DNA of 64,000 nucleotides from positions 12,384,501-12,448,500 of the forward strand of contig OZ059896.1 in the NCBI GenBank assembly GCA_964057225.1, read 5' to 3'. Origin of the DNA: Auanema rhodensis (Eukaryota > Nematoda > Chromadorea > Rhabditida > Rhabditidae). This document shows, piece after piece, positions 9,190 through 20,900 of this stretch (positions within the stretch are counted from its first letter, which is position 1; every line of letters begins with the position of its first letter). Below the pieces are notes generated by a model, which was not told the DNA's origin, made no database searches, and worked only from the letters and a program-made list of their open reading frames with translations. A program made the translations under genes and the position numbers.

Positions 9190-11206
9190 TAAACCAGATC
9201 CTGCTAAGATACAGGCTGTTTCCGAATTTCCAAATCCAAGTACAGTTACGGCTGTCAGATCCTTTCTAGGTATGACTAACTATTTTCGACGGTTTATTCA
9301 AAATTATGCCGGAATAGCTGAGCCATTGTATAAGTTAACACATAAGGATACTCCATTTGAGTGGAAATCGGAACATTCAGACGCATTTAAAACTTTAAAA
9401 ACATTACTGTGTACTGCCCCTGTACTGAAATCTCCTAAAGCAGACCAACCTTTTGTTATAGAAAGTGATGGCAGTATGATCGCTGTGGGAGCAGTTTTAT
9501 TGCAATCAGCAGAGAAAAATTCTCCATTACACCCGATTGCGTTCGCTAGTAGAAAGTTGACTCCAGCGGAACGGAAATATCCTCCTATTGAAGTTGAAGC
9601 ACTCGGTTTAGTCTTTGCTCTTCAACAATTCCGTACCTATGTATTAGGAGTACCTACCACAGTTATCAAAGATCACCGACCATTAACCAGTTTAATGTCG
9701 CGTAAAGATCTCATAGGTATATTAGCCAAGTATCAACTAATGATACAAGATTTCAACATAAAGATTGAATATCGTCCTGGCAAATTAAACAGTGTCTGTG
9801 ATGCTCTTTCTAGGTATATAGGAAACGAAGCAAATGACAGTCGTCCTACTAAACCAAAGGACAAAGTAAAACCTGTTGATGCTTTCATTGCTCATATTAC
9901 AACTATTTCTTCTATTGACCAACTAAATTGTGAAGAAATACGGAAAGTTCAAGCTGGAGTTCTCTGGATTCGCGAAGCACTTTCTCAAAATAATAATGAT
10001 AACTGTCCGGCTAATATATCAGACCGGTATGAAGAACAAGAAGGCATATTACATGCAAAACAGACGAAAAATTATTTAAAACTATCTATTATTTTGCCTC
10101 GAAACGACAAAATAACTGATGTTGTTATCAAGTTTTTCCATGAAGATTCCAAAATTGGTGCACACCTAGGTATAAATAACACTACTGATGCGATTCGACG
10201 ACGATTCTTTTGGACTAATATGGTTCCACAAATAACTGAATTTATTAATCGTTGTACAAAATGTGCAAGTAGGAAATCTAACCCACACCAATCGTATATT
10301 CAACCTATGGGAAGATTTGTTATACCCGAAAAGCCATTTGATCGTATTCATGAAGATATACTAGGTCCTTTACCTCGCACTAATGATGGACATCGATACA
10401 TCTTGAGTATTCAAGATGCTTTTAGTAAATGGGGAACAACTTGCCCATTAATAACACAAACAACTACTGAAATCACAAAAGCGTTTGTAATTAGATTTGT
10501 TTTCATATATGGACCACCAATGAGTATGATAACCGATAATGGTAGTAGCTTTTTGTCATCTGAATTTCAAGCTATGTGTAAACAATTTGGAATTAAACAC
10601 ACTACTACGCTACCATATCATAAAAATGCTAATGGACAAGTTGAGAGACTTCATAGAACTTTGGAAGAAGCTCTCTCTTCATTCGTGAATGAACAACAAA
10701 CTAACTGGGATATACACCTACCCAAAGTTATGTTTGCGATCAATACGTTACCAAACTCATCAACATCTATTAGTCCATATGTTGTATTATTTGGTCGGGA
10801 TGCAAGACTTCCTATTGACCATCAATTGCCTGGAAATAATCTTCAAACTGAGGAACCAGCCAATCCTACAGAAGACTTTGTCAATAGATCGCTAATACGA
10901 AATGAAAGCACATCTAATATAGTAAAAGATAGAATTGAAACATGCACAAAGAAGAACGAACAACGGTACAATACACGAAATAGAACACAAAATAAAGAAA
11001 TTCAGGTTAATGACTTAGTTATGATAAAAGTGAATTCTACTCGAAACAAACTAACACCTTCATTCGAAGGGCCTTATTTAGTTACAGCAGTTCAAAGATC
11101 TTTCGTCGTGATTCAAACAGATAAAGGAAAAAGCAGAAGAGTACACAAGGACTTCGTCAAACCTTACCAACGGACAACATCTATTCCGGTTATCACAATT
11201 TCTTGA
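9185..11206 (+). CDS. pol: Ty3/gypsy pol fragment: RT end, RNase H, integrase
   Basis: Open frame of about 670 codons, 5'-truncated. It begins in the RT connection (GVKPDPAKIQAV, then SFLGMTNYFRRFIQNYA). RNase H follows with its acidic residues in FVIESDGS, IEVEALGLV, KDHRPL and CDALSR. Next is the integrase zinc-binding domain (FFHEDSKIGAHLG ... CTKCAS), the DDE core (IHEDILGP, ITDNGSSF, GQVERLHR) and a GPY/F C-terminus. No stop or frameshift is seen, so the element was young when it was cut. Gag, protease and most of RT are absent. The ATG at 9272 is internal to pol and not a real start. Confidence 0.92.
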   Translation, partial: GVKPDPAKIQAVSEFPNPSTVTAVRSFLGMTNYFRRFIQNYAGIAEPLYKLTHKDTPFEWKSEHSDAFKTLKTLLCTAPVLKSPKADQPFVIESDGSMIAVGAVLLQSAEKNSPLHPIAFASRKLTPAERKYPPIEVEALGLVFALQQFRTYVLGVPTTVIKDHRPLTSLMSRKDLIGILAKYQLMIQDFNIKIEYRPGKLNSVCDALSRYIGNEANDSRPTKPKDKVKPVDAFIAHITTISSIDQLNCEEIRKVQAGVLWIREALSQNNNDNCPANISDRYEEQEGILHAKQTKNYLKLSIILPRNDKITDVVIKFFHEDSKIGAHLGINNTTDAIRRRFFWTNMVPQITEFINRCTKCASRKSNPHQSYIQPMGRFVIPEKPFDRIHEDILGPLPRTNDGHRYILSIQDAFSKWGTTCPLITQTTTEITKAFVIRFVFIYGPPMSMITDNGSSFLSSEFQAMCKQFGIKHTTTLPYHKNANGQVERLHRTLEEALSSFVNEQQTNWDIHLPKVMFAINTLPNSSTSISPYVVLFGRDARLPIDHQLPGNNLQTEEPANPTEDFVNRSLIRNESTSNIVKDRIETCTKKNEQRYNTRNRTQNKEIQVNDLVMIKVNSTRNKLTPSFEGPYLVTAVQRSFVVIQTDKGKSRRVHKDFVKPYQRTTSIPVITIS

Positions 11207-11800
11207 AGGTAGTTTTTTTTTTAACAAAATCAAACTGTTGAAATTTTTTTTATTTTGTGCCATTTCTGATTGTAACACTTCTTTGTTGTTGATTGATTTT
11301 CTCTGGGAAGTCTGCTATTGTTTTACAAGGGTTTGTTTTATTACTCCAACTCTCATTGAGTAGATTTTTTTCAACATTCTCTTGTGAATCTTGCTATTTT
11401 TTATGCTTAATCATTACTTGTATTCACCTTATGGACATTAGTCATACGGGTTAAACGAGTTTTCATTTTTTTGTACAGAACGGGCTCGACCTATACTCAG
11501 GGTAACACCGTACCTCTACAACTCAAGAAAATGAACGACTATATCACAGTCGAATGGTTTAGAAGCAAAGCTCTCGTTTGCAAGCATTTCACTACTCAAG
11601 TGAATGGAATAGAATCTACTCGATACTACATTTCGAATTCAACAAACTTGAAGAGACAATAGCTAAACTTTCAAATCGTATTGTATACATTTTTTTTATC
11701 CACTACACCATGATTTTTTTTCCAACATCCAACTATCTTAAAAAGTGAATTAATTTATTTTGTTTTTGAGCGAGGACGTTCAACTTTTTAAGGTGGGGGA
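11207..11800 (+). other. gypsy G1 3' region between integrase and LTR, with polypurine tract
   Basis: About 600 bp between the integrase stop and the LTR. It has a 63-codon frame (11471-11662) beginning just after TTTTTTGTACAG, which resembles a spliced 3' exon. A related stretch recurs at 61737-61930. AAGGTGGGGGA at 11790-11800 immediately precedes the LTR and fits a plus-strand primer. I do not recognise an envelope here. Confidence 0.6.
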
Positions 11801-12180
11801 TGTCACATCTGCAAGCACATGGTAAACATGTGCGCGCTATTCAAATAGCGGGAGCCTGAACAAGCCCCGCCTACAACATGGAACACACATGGCACTCTTG
11901 CTTCTGGCCTAACCCAGATAGGTTGTCTTATAGTCATGTGAGTCTTATCTCTATATCATCTATATATATTCTCTATTTAATACTTTATTATATGTTTTTA
12001 TATTCTTTCTTAATTTAATTCTTATATTGTATTTTCTTGTTATCTGATAATGAATCCTTTTCTCTTTGAGTATTTATCTTAATAAGGAAATCGGGGCGTT
12101 CGGGTCTGCCTACCTAAGGAACAAGGTAGAAGTACATATATCTTCCGACAATGAAAAGACGGGAAGAAACAATATGTAAC
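11801..12180 (+). repeat. gypsy G1 3' LTR (right-arm copy)
   Basis: Begins TGTCACATCTGC after a purine tract and ends near AATATGTAAC; 380 bp. Near its start is the dyad GCACATGGTAAACATGTGC. Several segments (CTAACCCAGAT, GATAATGAATCCTTTT, AGAAGTACATATATCTTCC) align in order with the ~0.89-kb satellite unit, so the unit is LTR-related. Confidence 0.85.
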
Positions 12181-13136
12181 GGGTGTATTCATTTTTTCAC
12201 TGTCAAATCGGCGAGCACATACTAAACATGTGCGAGATACTCAAGTGACCGATGGCCAAACGACCCACGCTTATAAAATGAGGCTGATATAACACGTTTT
12301 TTTGTTCTAACCCAGATCGATTGCTTTCAAACCATTTGTGTCTTATTTCATTATATTCTTTATTTTTAAAATTTTTTGTTTTTTTTTTGTATTCTTTGTT
12401 AATGTTCAATTCAAACTGTAATTTCTTGTGATATGATGGTGAATCCTTTTATCTGTTAACGTTCGTCTCGAAATAAAAACCAAAGTGTTAAGTTCTATAC
12501 ACCTAACAAAGAAAGTAGAAGAACATATATATTTCGAGCATAAAAAGTGTGGAGAAGTTGCAATGTCGTGAACATTAGTTTTGCTGCTCAAAACTCAGTT
12601 TCTTGATATTTGAGGTCATGTGATGACTTTTAATTTTGCACTTAGTTGATGAAAAACAAACAAGATTCTTTTCAATTAAGCACAACTACAGCACCAAACT
12701 TGGATAACTGCAATAAGCTGAGTTTAAACTTCGAGAAAGTTAAATATTCAAATCTCATCTCAATCAAATTGTTTGTAATTGTTTTTCTGTTATTTTACGC
12801 AAGAGGGAGGATTGAATCTCATATATGGCAGTTTTTTTGTGACAAATTACAGTGGTTCCGTGGTGTTGTGATTAGCACTCAGGACTCTGAATCCTCCTAC
12901 CCAAATTTAAATCTCGGCGGAACCTTCAACTTTTGCGTTTTGTTTTGGCCGATATATGTTTCACGGATTCACTATAGTTTTTGTCCAAAACTTTGAGTCT
13001 TCGAAATTAACTATATACTGCACTATCAAGCAGCATAAAAGCTTACATTTGTTTATTGTTTCTTTTAGTTTCATTCGGTATATTTATTTTTCCACTGTCA
13101 AATCGGCGAGCACATACTAAACATGTGCGTATGACG
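12181..13136 (+). repeat. single ~895-bp LTR-like satellite unit (right palindrome arm)
   Basis: Mirror of 6338-7293. The unit proper is 12201-13095, followed by the first ~40 bp of another unit before the LINE begins. The tRNA-Gln-like segment is at 12854-12923 on the plus strand. Confidence 0.85.
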
Positions 13137-14194
13137 GCATGATTTATTAAATCGAACGCCTTTGAGAAATCTATGAAAGCAACAAAAACTACATCGTTGC
13201 AGTTGAGAAAAGATTTCCAACTTACATGACTGTCTAGGATGGCAGAAACAGTATTCCTATTAGGAAGAAAGGCATGTTGAAAATTAGGTATAGAACCAGA
13301 AGATATGCTAAATGTGAGAAGAGGAGTGCGAACAAGACGTTCAAACACCTTAGACAGACTAGAAGTGAGAGAGATGAGTCGATAGTTTTCTGGATTTTTA
13401 GTGACACCAGATTTGAAGACAGGGCGGATCCAGGCCATTTTCCAATTAGGAGGGCAAGTTGAACTAACAAGAAGGTTGTGAAATATGAAAGCTAATGGAT
13501 GAGCTAGAGGAGCAGCACATTGTTTCAAAAAGTAGTACGAAATACCGCCTGGAGATGTAGATACCCTAAGTGGAGGATGATAGAGTGTTTTGTATACAAC
13601 TTCAGGTGATATATCGACAAAGTTGATATAGGAGCCGAAAGTGGTAGGAGTAGAGCTATGGGTAGGATGAGATGTTAAAAAGAGAGGGTTAACAGTAAAA
13701 ACTTTGGAAAAAACGGAGGCTTTGTCAGCATCCGAAGATACTATTTGTTGATTAATGGTGAGGTTTGGGACGTCCGATGAATTGCCACCTAACCGCTCTC
13801 TACAGAAGCGATGAAAAAGTCAGGAATTTCTGAAATTAGCAATGCGTTCTTCTTCTAATGCATACTTGCGTTTTGTGAGTCTATCGAAAGCAGCACAGAG
13901 TTTTTTACGACGGATTTCATCAGATGGGTACAGAGAGCAACTAAACTTTTTAATTTGGTTGTGAAGTTTTTTGATTTCACGATCCAGCTTTTTGTTTTTC
14001 TTTGTCTGTTTCTTGGGAACATACGAAGATATTACAGAACGAAGAATAGCGACAAACTAAGAATATGATTGTAGTGGAGTTAAACCTGAACGTTCAGAAC
14101 AGAAATCGATGTTGGCTAGTTGTTTGTTGATCATTTCGTAGTCAGCGTGAGTGAAACGTGAAATTTGTTTAAATTTAAACTCAAATTTAATCGG
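13137..14194 (-). pseudogene. LINE ORF2 fragment (right-arm copy)
   Basis: Exact mirror of 5280-6337, with the same truncation and the same in-frame stops. It is not an independent insertion; it was copied as part of the palindrome arm. Confidence 0.85.
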
Positions 14195-14265
14195 TATATG
14201 TGAGAAGAGGAGTGCGAAACTCGAGGCTCGAGAGCCTGCCTCGGGAGGAAAAGTATATTTTTGAC

Positions 14266-14926
14266 AGTAGAGAGCCGTGCAAAATTTACTAACCACGCTC
14301 CCAAACAGCTGTCAAAAACATATTTTTGAGCTTCAGCTGTTCAAATCATATTTTGGGATCATGGTTCATGGATTTTCCTTTTTTAAATTTAAAAATCATG
14401 ATTTAAATTTTATTTTAAAATTAAATTTTAAATTTGTTTTTCAAATATATGTATTTAATTATATATTTTTAAATTATTTTTTAAATACATTAAGTGAAAA
14501 AAAAATTATAAATTTTAAATATTTAAATTTGTTTTTAAATTTTATTTATTTCTTTATTCATTTATTATATTTAATAATCATATTTGCTTTTTTGATATGT
14601 TTGTTTACTTATTTTGTTTATTACTTTATTGTATTGTGTTTGTTCTATTTAATTTTAATTTTAAAGAACAATAAATCTCTTGCATGTACAGTCCTGTGCG
14701 ATGAAGGTTGCACACACACTAGAAACCCTTATACCTTCTCAGACAAACTACAAAAACTGAGAAAAAATATATTTTGGATGTTAAAAAACAATAATGGATT
14801 CAGAAAAAATCTTTAAAGTTTTAAAAATTATGTTTGAAAGTATTTTCTGAAGTCTCCGAAATTTTTATAAATAGCTTGAAGTCTTCTTTCGTGATTTTCA
14901 GAAGTTTCATCAAGATTTCAGAAATA
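14266..14926 (-). repeat. copied Polinton P1 terminus and partial MITE
   Basis: Mirror of 4548-5208, including the terminus (AGTAGAGAGCC from 14266) and the inner part of the MITE (from 14689). It stops at 14926 inside the MITE, where the tandem array begins. On the left arm the MITE and TIR continue, so the left arm holds the more complete outer sequence. Confidence 0.85.
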
Positions 14927-17900
14927 TGAAAAAAAAAAACAATATGATTGAGATGAGAATTGAATATTTAACTTTCTCGAAGTTTAAACTCAGCTTATTG
15001 CAGTTTTCCAAGTTTGGTGCTGTAGTTGTGCTTAATTGAAAACAATCTTGTTTGTTTTTCATCAACTAAGTGTGAAATTAAAAGTCATCACATGACCTCG
15101 AATATCAAGAAACTGAGTTTTGAGCAGCAAAACTATTGTTAACGACATTGCGTCTTCACCGCACTTTTTATGCTCGAAATATAAATGTTCTTCTACCTTC
15201 TTTGTTAGGTGTAGAAAACTTAACACTTTGGTTGCTATTTCGAGACGAACGTTAACAGATAAAAGGATTCACCATCATATCACAAGAAATTACAGTATGA
15301 ATTCAACATTAACAAAGAATACAAAAAAAAACAAAAAATTATAAAAATAAAGAATATAATGAAATGAGACACAAATGGTTTGAAAACAATCAATCTGAGT
15401 TAGAACAAAAAAACGTGTTCTATCAGCATCATTTTATAAGCGTGGGTCGTTTGGCCATTGGTCACTTGAGTATCTCGCACATGTTTAGTATGTGCTCGCC
15501 GATTTGACAGTGAAAAAATGAATACACCGAATGAAACTAAAAGAAACAATAAACAAATGTGAGGTTTTATGCTGCATGATAGTGTAGTATACGGTTATTT
15601 TCGAAGACTCAAAGTTTCGGACAAAAACTATAATGAATCTGTGAAACATATATCGACCAAAACAAAACGCAAAAGTTGAAGGTTCCGCCGAGATTAAAAT
15701 TCGGGTAGGAGGATTCAGAGTCCTGAGTGCTAATCACAACACCACGGAACTACTGTAATTTGTTACAAGAGAACTGCCATACATGAGATTCAATTCCTTC
15801 TCTCGCGTAAAATAACAGGAAACCAATTACGAACATTATGATTAAGATGAGAATTGAATATTTAACTTTCTCGAAGTTTAAACTCAGCTTATTGCAGTTT
15901 TCCAAGTTTGGTGCTGTAGTTGTGCTTAATTGAAAACAATCTTGTTCGTTTTTCATCAACTAAGTGTTAAATTAAAAGTCATCACAAGACCTCGAATATC
16001 AAGAAACTGAGTTTTGAGCAGCAAAACTATTGTTAACGACATTGCGTCTTCTCCGCACCTTTTATGCTCGAAATATATATGTTCTTCTACCTTCTTTGTT
16101 AGGTGTAGAGAACTTAACACTTTGGTTGCTATTTCGAGACGAACGTTAACAGATAAAAGGATTCACCATCATATCACAAGAAATTATAGTATGAATTCAA
16201 CATTAACAAAAAATACAAAAAAAAACAAAAAATTATAAAAATAAAGAATATAATGAAATAAGACACAAATGGTTTGAAAGCAATCGATCTAAGTTAGAAC
16301 AAAAAAACGTGTTATATCAGCATCATTTTTTAAGCGTGGCTTGTTTGGCCATCGGTCACTTGAGTATCTCGCACATGTTTAGTATGTGCTCGCCGATTTG
16401 ACAGTGGAAAAATAAATAAACCGAATGAAACTAGAAGAAACAATAAACAAATGTAAGCTTTTATGCTGCTTGATGGTGCAGTATATAGTTATTTTCGAAG
16501 ACTCAAAGTTTTGAACAAAAACTATAGTGAATCTGTGAAACATATATCGGCCAAAACAAAACGCAAAAGTTGAATGTTCCGCCGAGATTTAAATTCGAGT
16601 AGGAGGATTTAGAGTCCTGAGTGATAATCACAACACCACGGAACCACTGTAATTTGTCACAAAAAAACTGCCATATATGAGATTCAATCCTCCCTCTTGC
16701 GTAAAATAACAGAAAAACAATTACAAACAATATGATTGAGAGGAGATTTGAATTTTAAACTTTCTCGAAGTTTAAACTCTGCTTAATGCAGTTATCCAAG
16801 TTTGGTGCTGTAGTTGTGCTTAATTTAAAAGAATCTTGTTTGTTTTTCATCAACTAAGTGTGAAATTAAAAGTCATCACATGACCTCGAATATCAAGAAA
16901 CTGAGTTTTGAGCAGCAAAACTATTGTTAACGACATTGCGTCTTCACCGCACTTTTTATGCTCGAAATATAAATGTTCTTCTACCTTCTTTGTTAGGTGT
17001 AGAAAACTTAACACTTTGGTTGCTATTTCGAGACGAACGTTAACAGATAAAAGGATTCACCATCATATCACAAGAAATTATAATATGAATTCAACATTAA
17101 CAAAGAATACAAAAAAAAAACAAAAAATTATAAAAATAAAAAATATAATGAAATAAGACACAAATGGTTTGAAAGCAATCGATCTAAGTTAGAACAAAAA
17201 AACGTGTTATATCAGCATCATTTTTTAAGCGTGGCTTGTTTGGCCATCGGTCACTTGAGTATCTCGCACATGTTTAGTATGTGCTCGCCGATTTGACAGT
17301 GGAAAAATAAATAAACCGAATGAAACTAAAAGAAACAATAAACAAATGTAAGCTTTTATGCTGCTTGATGGTGCAGTATATAGTTATTTTCGAAGACTCG
17401 AAGTTTTGAACAAAAACTATAGTGAATCTGTGAAACATATATCGGCCAAAACAAAACGCAAAAGTTGAATGATCCGCCGAGATTTAAATTCGAGTAGGAG
17501 GATTCAGAGTCCTGAGTGCTAATCACAACACCACGAAACCACTATAGTTTTTCACAAGAGAACTGCCATATATGAGATTCAATCCTCCCTCTCGCGTAAA
17601 ATAACAGAAAAACAATTACAAACAATATGATTGAGAGAAGATTGGAATTTTTAACTTTCTCGAAGTTTAAACTCTGCTTAATGCAGTTATCCAAGTTTGG
17701 TGCTGTAGTTGTGCTTAATTGAAAAGAATTTTGTTTGTTTTTCATCCACTAAGGCGCAAACTCAAAAGTCATCACATGACCTCGAATATCAAGAAATTGA
17801 GTTTTGAGTAGTAAAACTGTTGTTAACGACATTGCGTCTTTTCCGCACTTTTTATCCTCGAAATATATATGTTTTTCTACCTTCTTTGTTAGGTGTAGAG

Positions 17901-20900
17901 AACTTAACACTTTGGTTGCTATTTCGAGACGAACGTTAACAGATAAAAGGATTCACCATCATATCACAAGAAATTACAGTATGAATTCAACATTAACAAA
18001 GAATACAAAAAAAAACAAGAAATTATAAAAATAAAGAATATAATGAAATAAGACACAAATGGTTTGAAAGCAATCAATCTGAGTTAGAACAAAAAAACGT
18101 GTTATATCAGCCTCATTTTTTAAGCGTGGCTTGTTTAGCCATCGGTCACTTGAAAAGCTCGCACATGTTTAGTATGTGCTCGCCGATTTGACAGTGAAAA
18201 AATAAATAAACCGAATGAAATTGAAAGAAACAATGAATAAATATAAGGTTTTATGCTGCTTGATAGTGTAGTATACGGTTATTTTGGAAGACTCAAAGTT
18301 TCGGACAAAAACTATAATGAATCTGTGAAACGTATATCGACCAAAACAAAACGCAAAAGTTGAAGGTTCCGCCGAGATTAAAATTCGGGTAGGAGGATTC
18401 AGAGTCCTGAGTGCTAATCACAACACCACGGAACTACTGTAATTTGTTACAAGAGAACTGCCATACATGAGATTCAATTCCTTCTCTCGCGTAAAATAAC
18501 AGGAAACCAATTACGAACATTATGATTGAGATGAGAATTGAATATTTAAATTTCTCGAAGTTTAAACTTAGCTTATTGCAGTTTTTCAAGTTTGGTGCTG
18601 TAGTTGTGCTTAATTGAAAACAATCTTGTTTGTTTTTCATCAACTAAGTGTGAAATTAAAAGTCATCACAAGACCTCGAATATCAAGAAACTGAGTTTTG
18701 AGCAGCAAAACTATTGTTAACGACATTGCGTCTTCTCCGCATCTTTTATGCTCGAAATATATATGTTCTTCTACCTTCTTTGTTAGGTGTAGAGAACTTA
18801 ACACTTTGGTTGCTATTTCGAGACGAACGTTAACAGATAAAAGGATTCACCATCATATCACAAGAAATTATAGTATGAATTCAACATTAACAAAAAATAC
18901 AAAAAAAAAACAAAAAATTATAAAAATAAAGAATATAATGAAATAAGACACAAATGGTTTGAAAGCAATCGATCTAAGTTAGAACAAAAAAACGTGTTAT
19001 ATCAGCATCATTTTTTAAGCGTGGCTTGTTTGGCCATCGGTCACTTGAGTATCTCGCACATGTTTAGTATGTGCTCGCCGATTTGACAGTGGAAAAATAA
19101 ATAAACCGAATGAAACTAGAAGAAACAATAAACAAATGTAAGCTTTTATGCTGCTTGATGGTGCAGTATATAGTTATTTTCGAAGACTCAAAGTTTTGAA
19201 CAAAAACTATAGTGAATCTGTGAAACATATATCGGCCAAAACAAAACGCAAAAGTTGAATGTTCCGCCGAGATTTAAATTCGAGTAGGAGGATTCAGAGT
19301 CCTGAGTGATAATCACAACACCACGGAACCTCTGTAATTTGTCACAAAAAAACTGCCATATATGAGATTCAATCCTCCCTCTCGCGTAAAATAACAGAAA
19401 AACAATTACAAACAATATGATTGAGAGGAGATTTGAATTTTAAACTTTCTCGAAGTTTAAACTCTGCTTAATGCAGTTATCCAAGTTTGGTGCTGTAGTT
19501 GTGCTTAATTGAAAAGAATCTTGTTTGTTTTTCATCAACTAAGGAGCAAACTTAAAAGTCATCACATGACCTCGATTATCAAGAAATTGAGTTTTGAGTA
19601 GCAAAACTATTGTTAACGACATTGCGTCTTTTCCGCACTTTTTATCCTCGAAATATATATGTTCTTCTACCTTCTTTGTTAGGTGTAGAGAACTTAACAC
19701 TTTGGTTGCTATTTCGAGACGAACGTTAACAGATAAAAGGATTCACCATCATATCACAAGAAATTATAATATGAATTCAACATTAACAAAGAATACAGAA
19801 AAAACAAGAAATTATAAAAATAAAGAATATAATGAAATAAGACACAAATGGTTTGAAAGCAATCAATCTGAGTTAGAACAAAAAAACGTGTTATATCAGC
19901 CTCATTTTTTAAGCGTGGCTTGTTTAGCCATCGGTCACTTGAAAAGCTCGCACATGTTTAGTATGTGCTCGCCGATTTGACAGTGAAAAAATAAATAAAT
20001 TTAAAATTAAAAGAAACAATGAACAAATATAAGGTTTTCTTCTGCTTGCTAGTGTAGTAAATATTCATTTTCGAAAACTCAAAGTTCCAGACAAGAACTA
20101 AAAAGAATTTGTGAAACATAAATCGGCCAAAACAAAATGCAAAAGTTGAATGATCCGCCGAGATTTAAATTCGAGTAGGAGGATTTAGAGTCCTGAGTGC
20201 TAATTACAACACCACGAAACCACTATAGTTTGTCACAAGAGAACTGCCATATATGAGATTCAATCCTCCCTCTCGCGTAAAATAACAGAAAAACAATTAC
20301 AAACAATATGATTGAGAGAAGATTGGAAAATTTAACTTTCTCGAAGTTTAAACTCTGCTTAATGCAGTTATCCAAGTTTGGTGCTGTAGTTGTGCTTAAT
20401 TGAAAAGAATCTTGTTTGTTTTTCATCCACTAAGGCGCAAACTTAAAAGTCATCACATGACCTCGAATATCAAGAAATTGAGTTTTGAGTAGTAAAACTG
20501 TTGTTAACGACATTGCGTCTTTTCCGCACTTTTTATCCTCGAAATATATATGTTCTTCTACCTTCTTTGTTAGGTGTAGAGAACTTAACACTTTGGTTCC
20601 TATTTCGAGACGAACGTTAACAGATAAAAGGATTCACCATCATATCACAAGAAATTACAGTATGAATTCAACATTAACAAAGAATACAAAAAAAACAAGA
20701 AATTATAAAAATAAAGAATATAATGAAATAAGACACAAATGGTTTGAAAGCAATCGATCTGAGTTAGAACAAAAAAACGTGTTATATCAGCCTCATTTTA
20801 TAAGCGTGGGTCGTTTAGCCATCGGTCACTTGAAAAGCTCGCACATGTTTAGTATGTGCTCGCCGATTTGACAGTGAAAAAATAAATAAATTTAAAATTA

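Larger units (their letters stand above)
4548..14926. repeat. 4.64-kb near-perfect inverted repeat (arms 4548-9189 and 10285-14926)
   Basis: Every feature of the left arm recurs inverted in the right arm at coordinates summing to 19474, so there is no net indel over 4642 bp. Only single-base differences were noticed (one Leu/Phe and one Ser/Pro change in paired ORFs). The spacer is 9190-10284. At the inner junction both sides share GGTGT, which in the spacer encodes the Gly-Val of RT and in the arm lies in integrase. The arms contain the P1 end, LINE, satellite unit, LTR and integrase. Confidence 0.95.

Noticed and set aside
8268..11206. Two independent gypsy integrase insertions
   Set aside because: Both copies and all flanks are collinear inverted with no net indel; a single insertion was duplicated.
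4548..14926. One giant DNA transposon with 4.6-kb TIRs
   Set aside because: The arms end inside unrelated elements (a MITE and a gypsy integrase) with no terminal motif or target duplication, so this is a segmental inversion-duplication.
20485..20871. 128-codon ORF repeated in several satellite units
   Set aside because: It needs a TTG start, lies in the LTR-like half, is broken by indels in about half of the units, and shows no protein-like features; it reflects repeat homogeneity.
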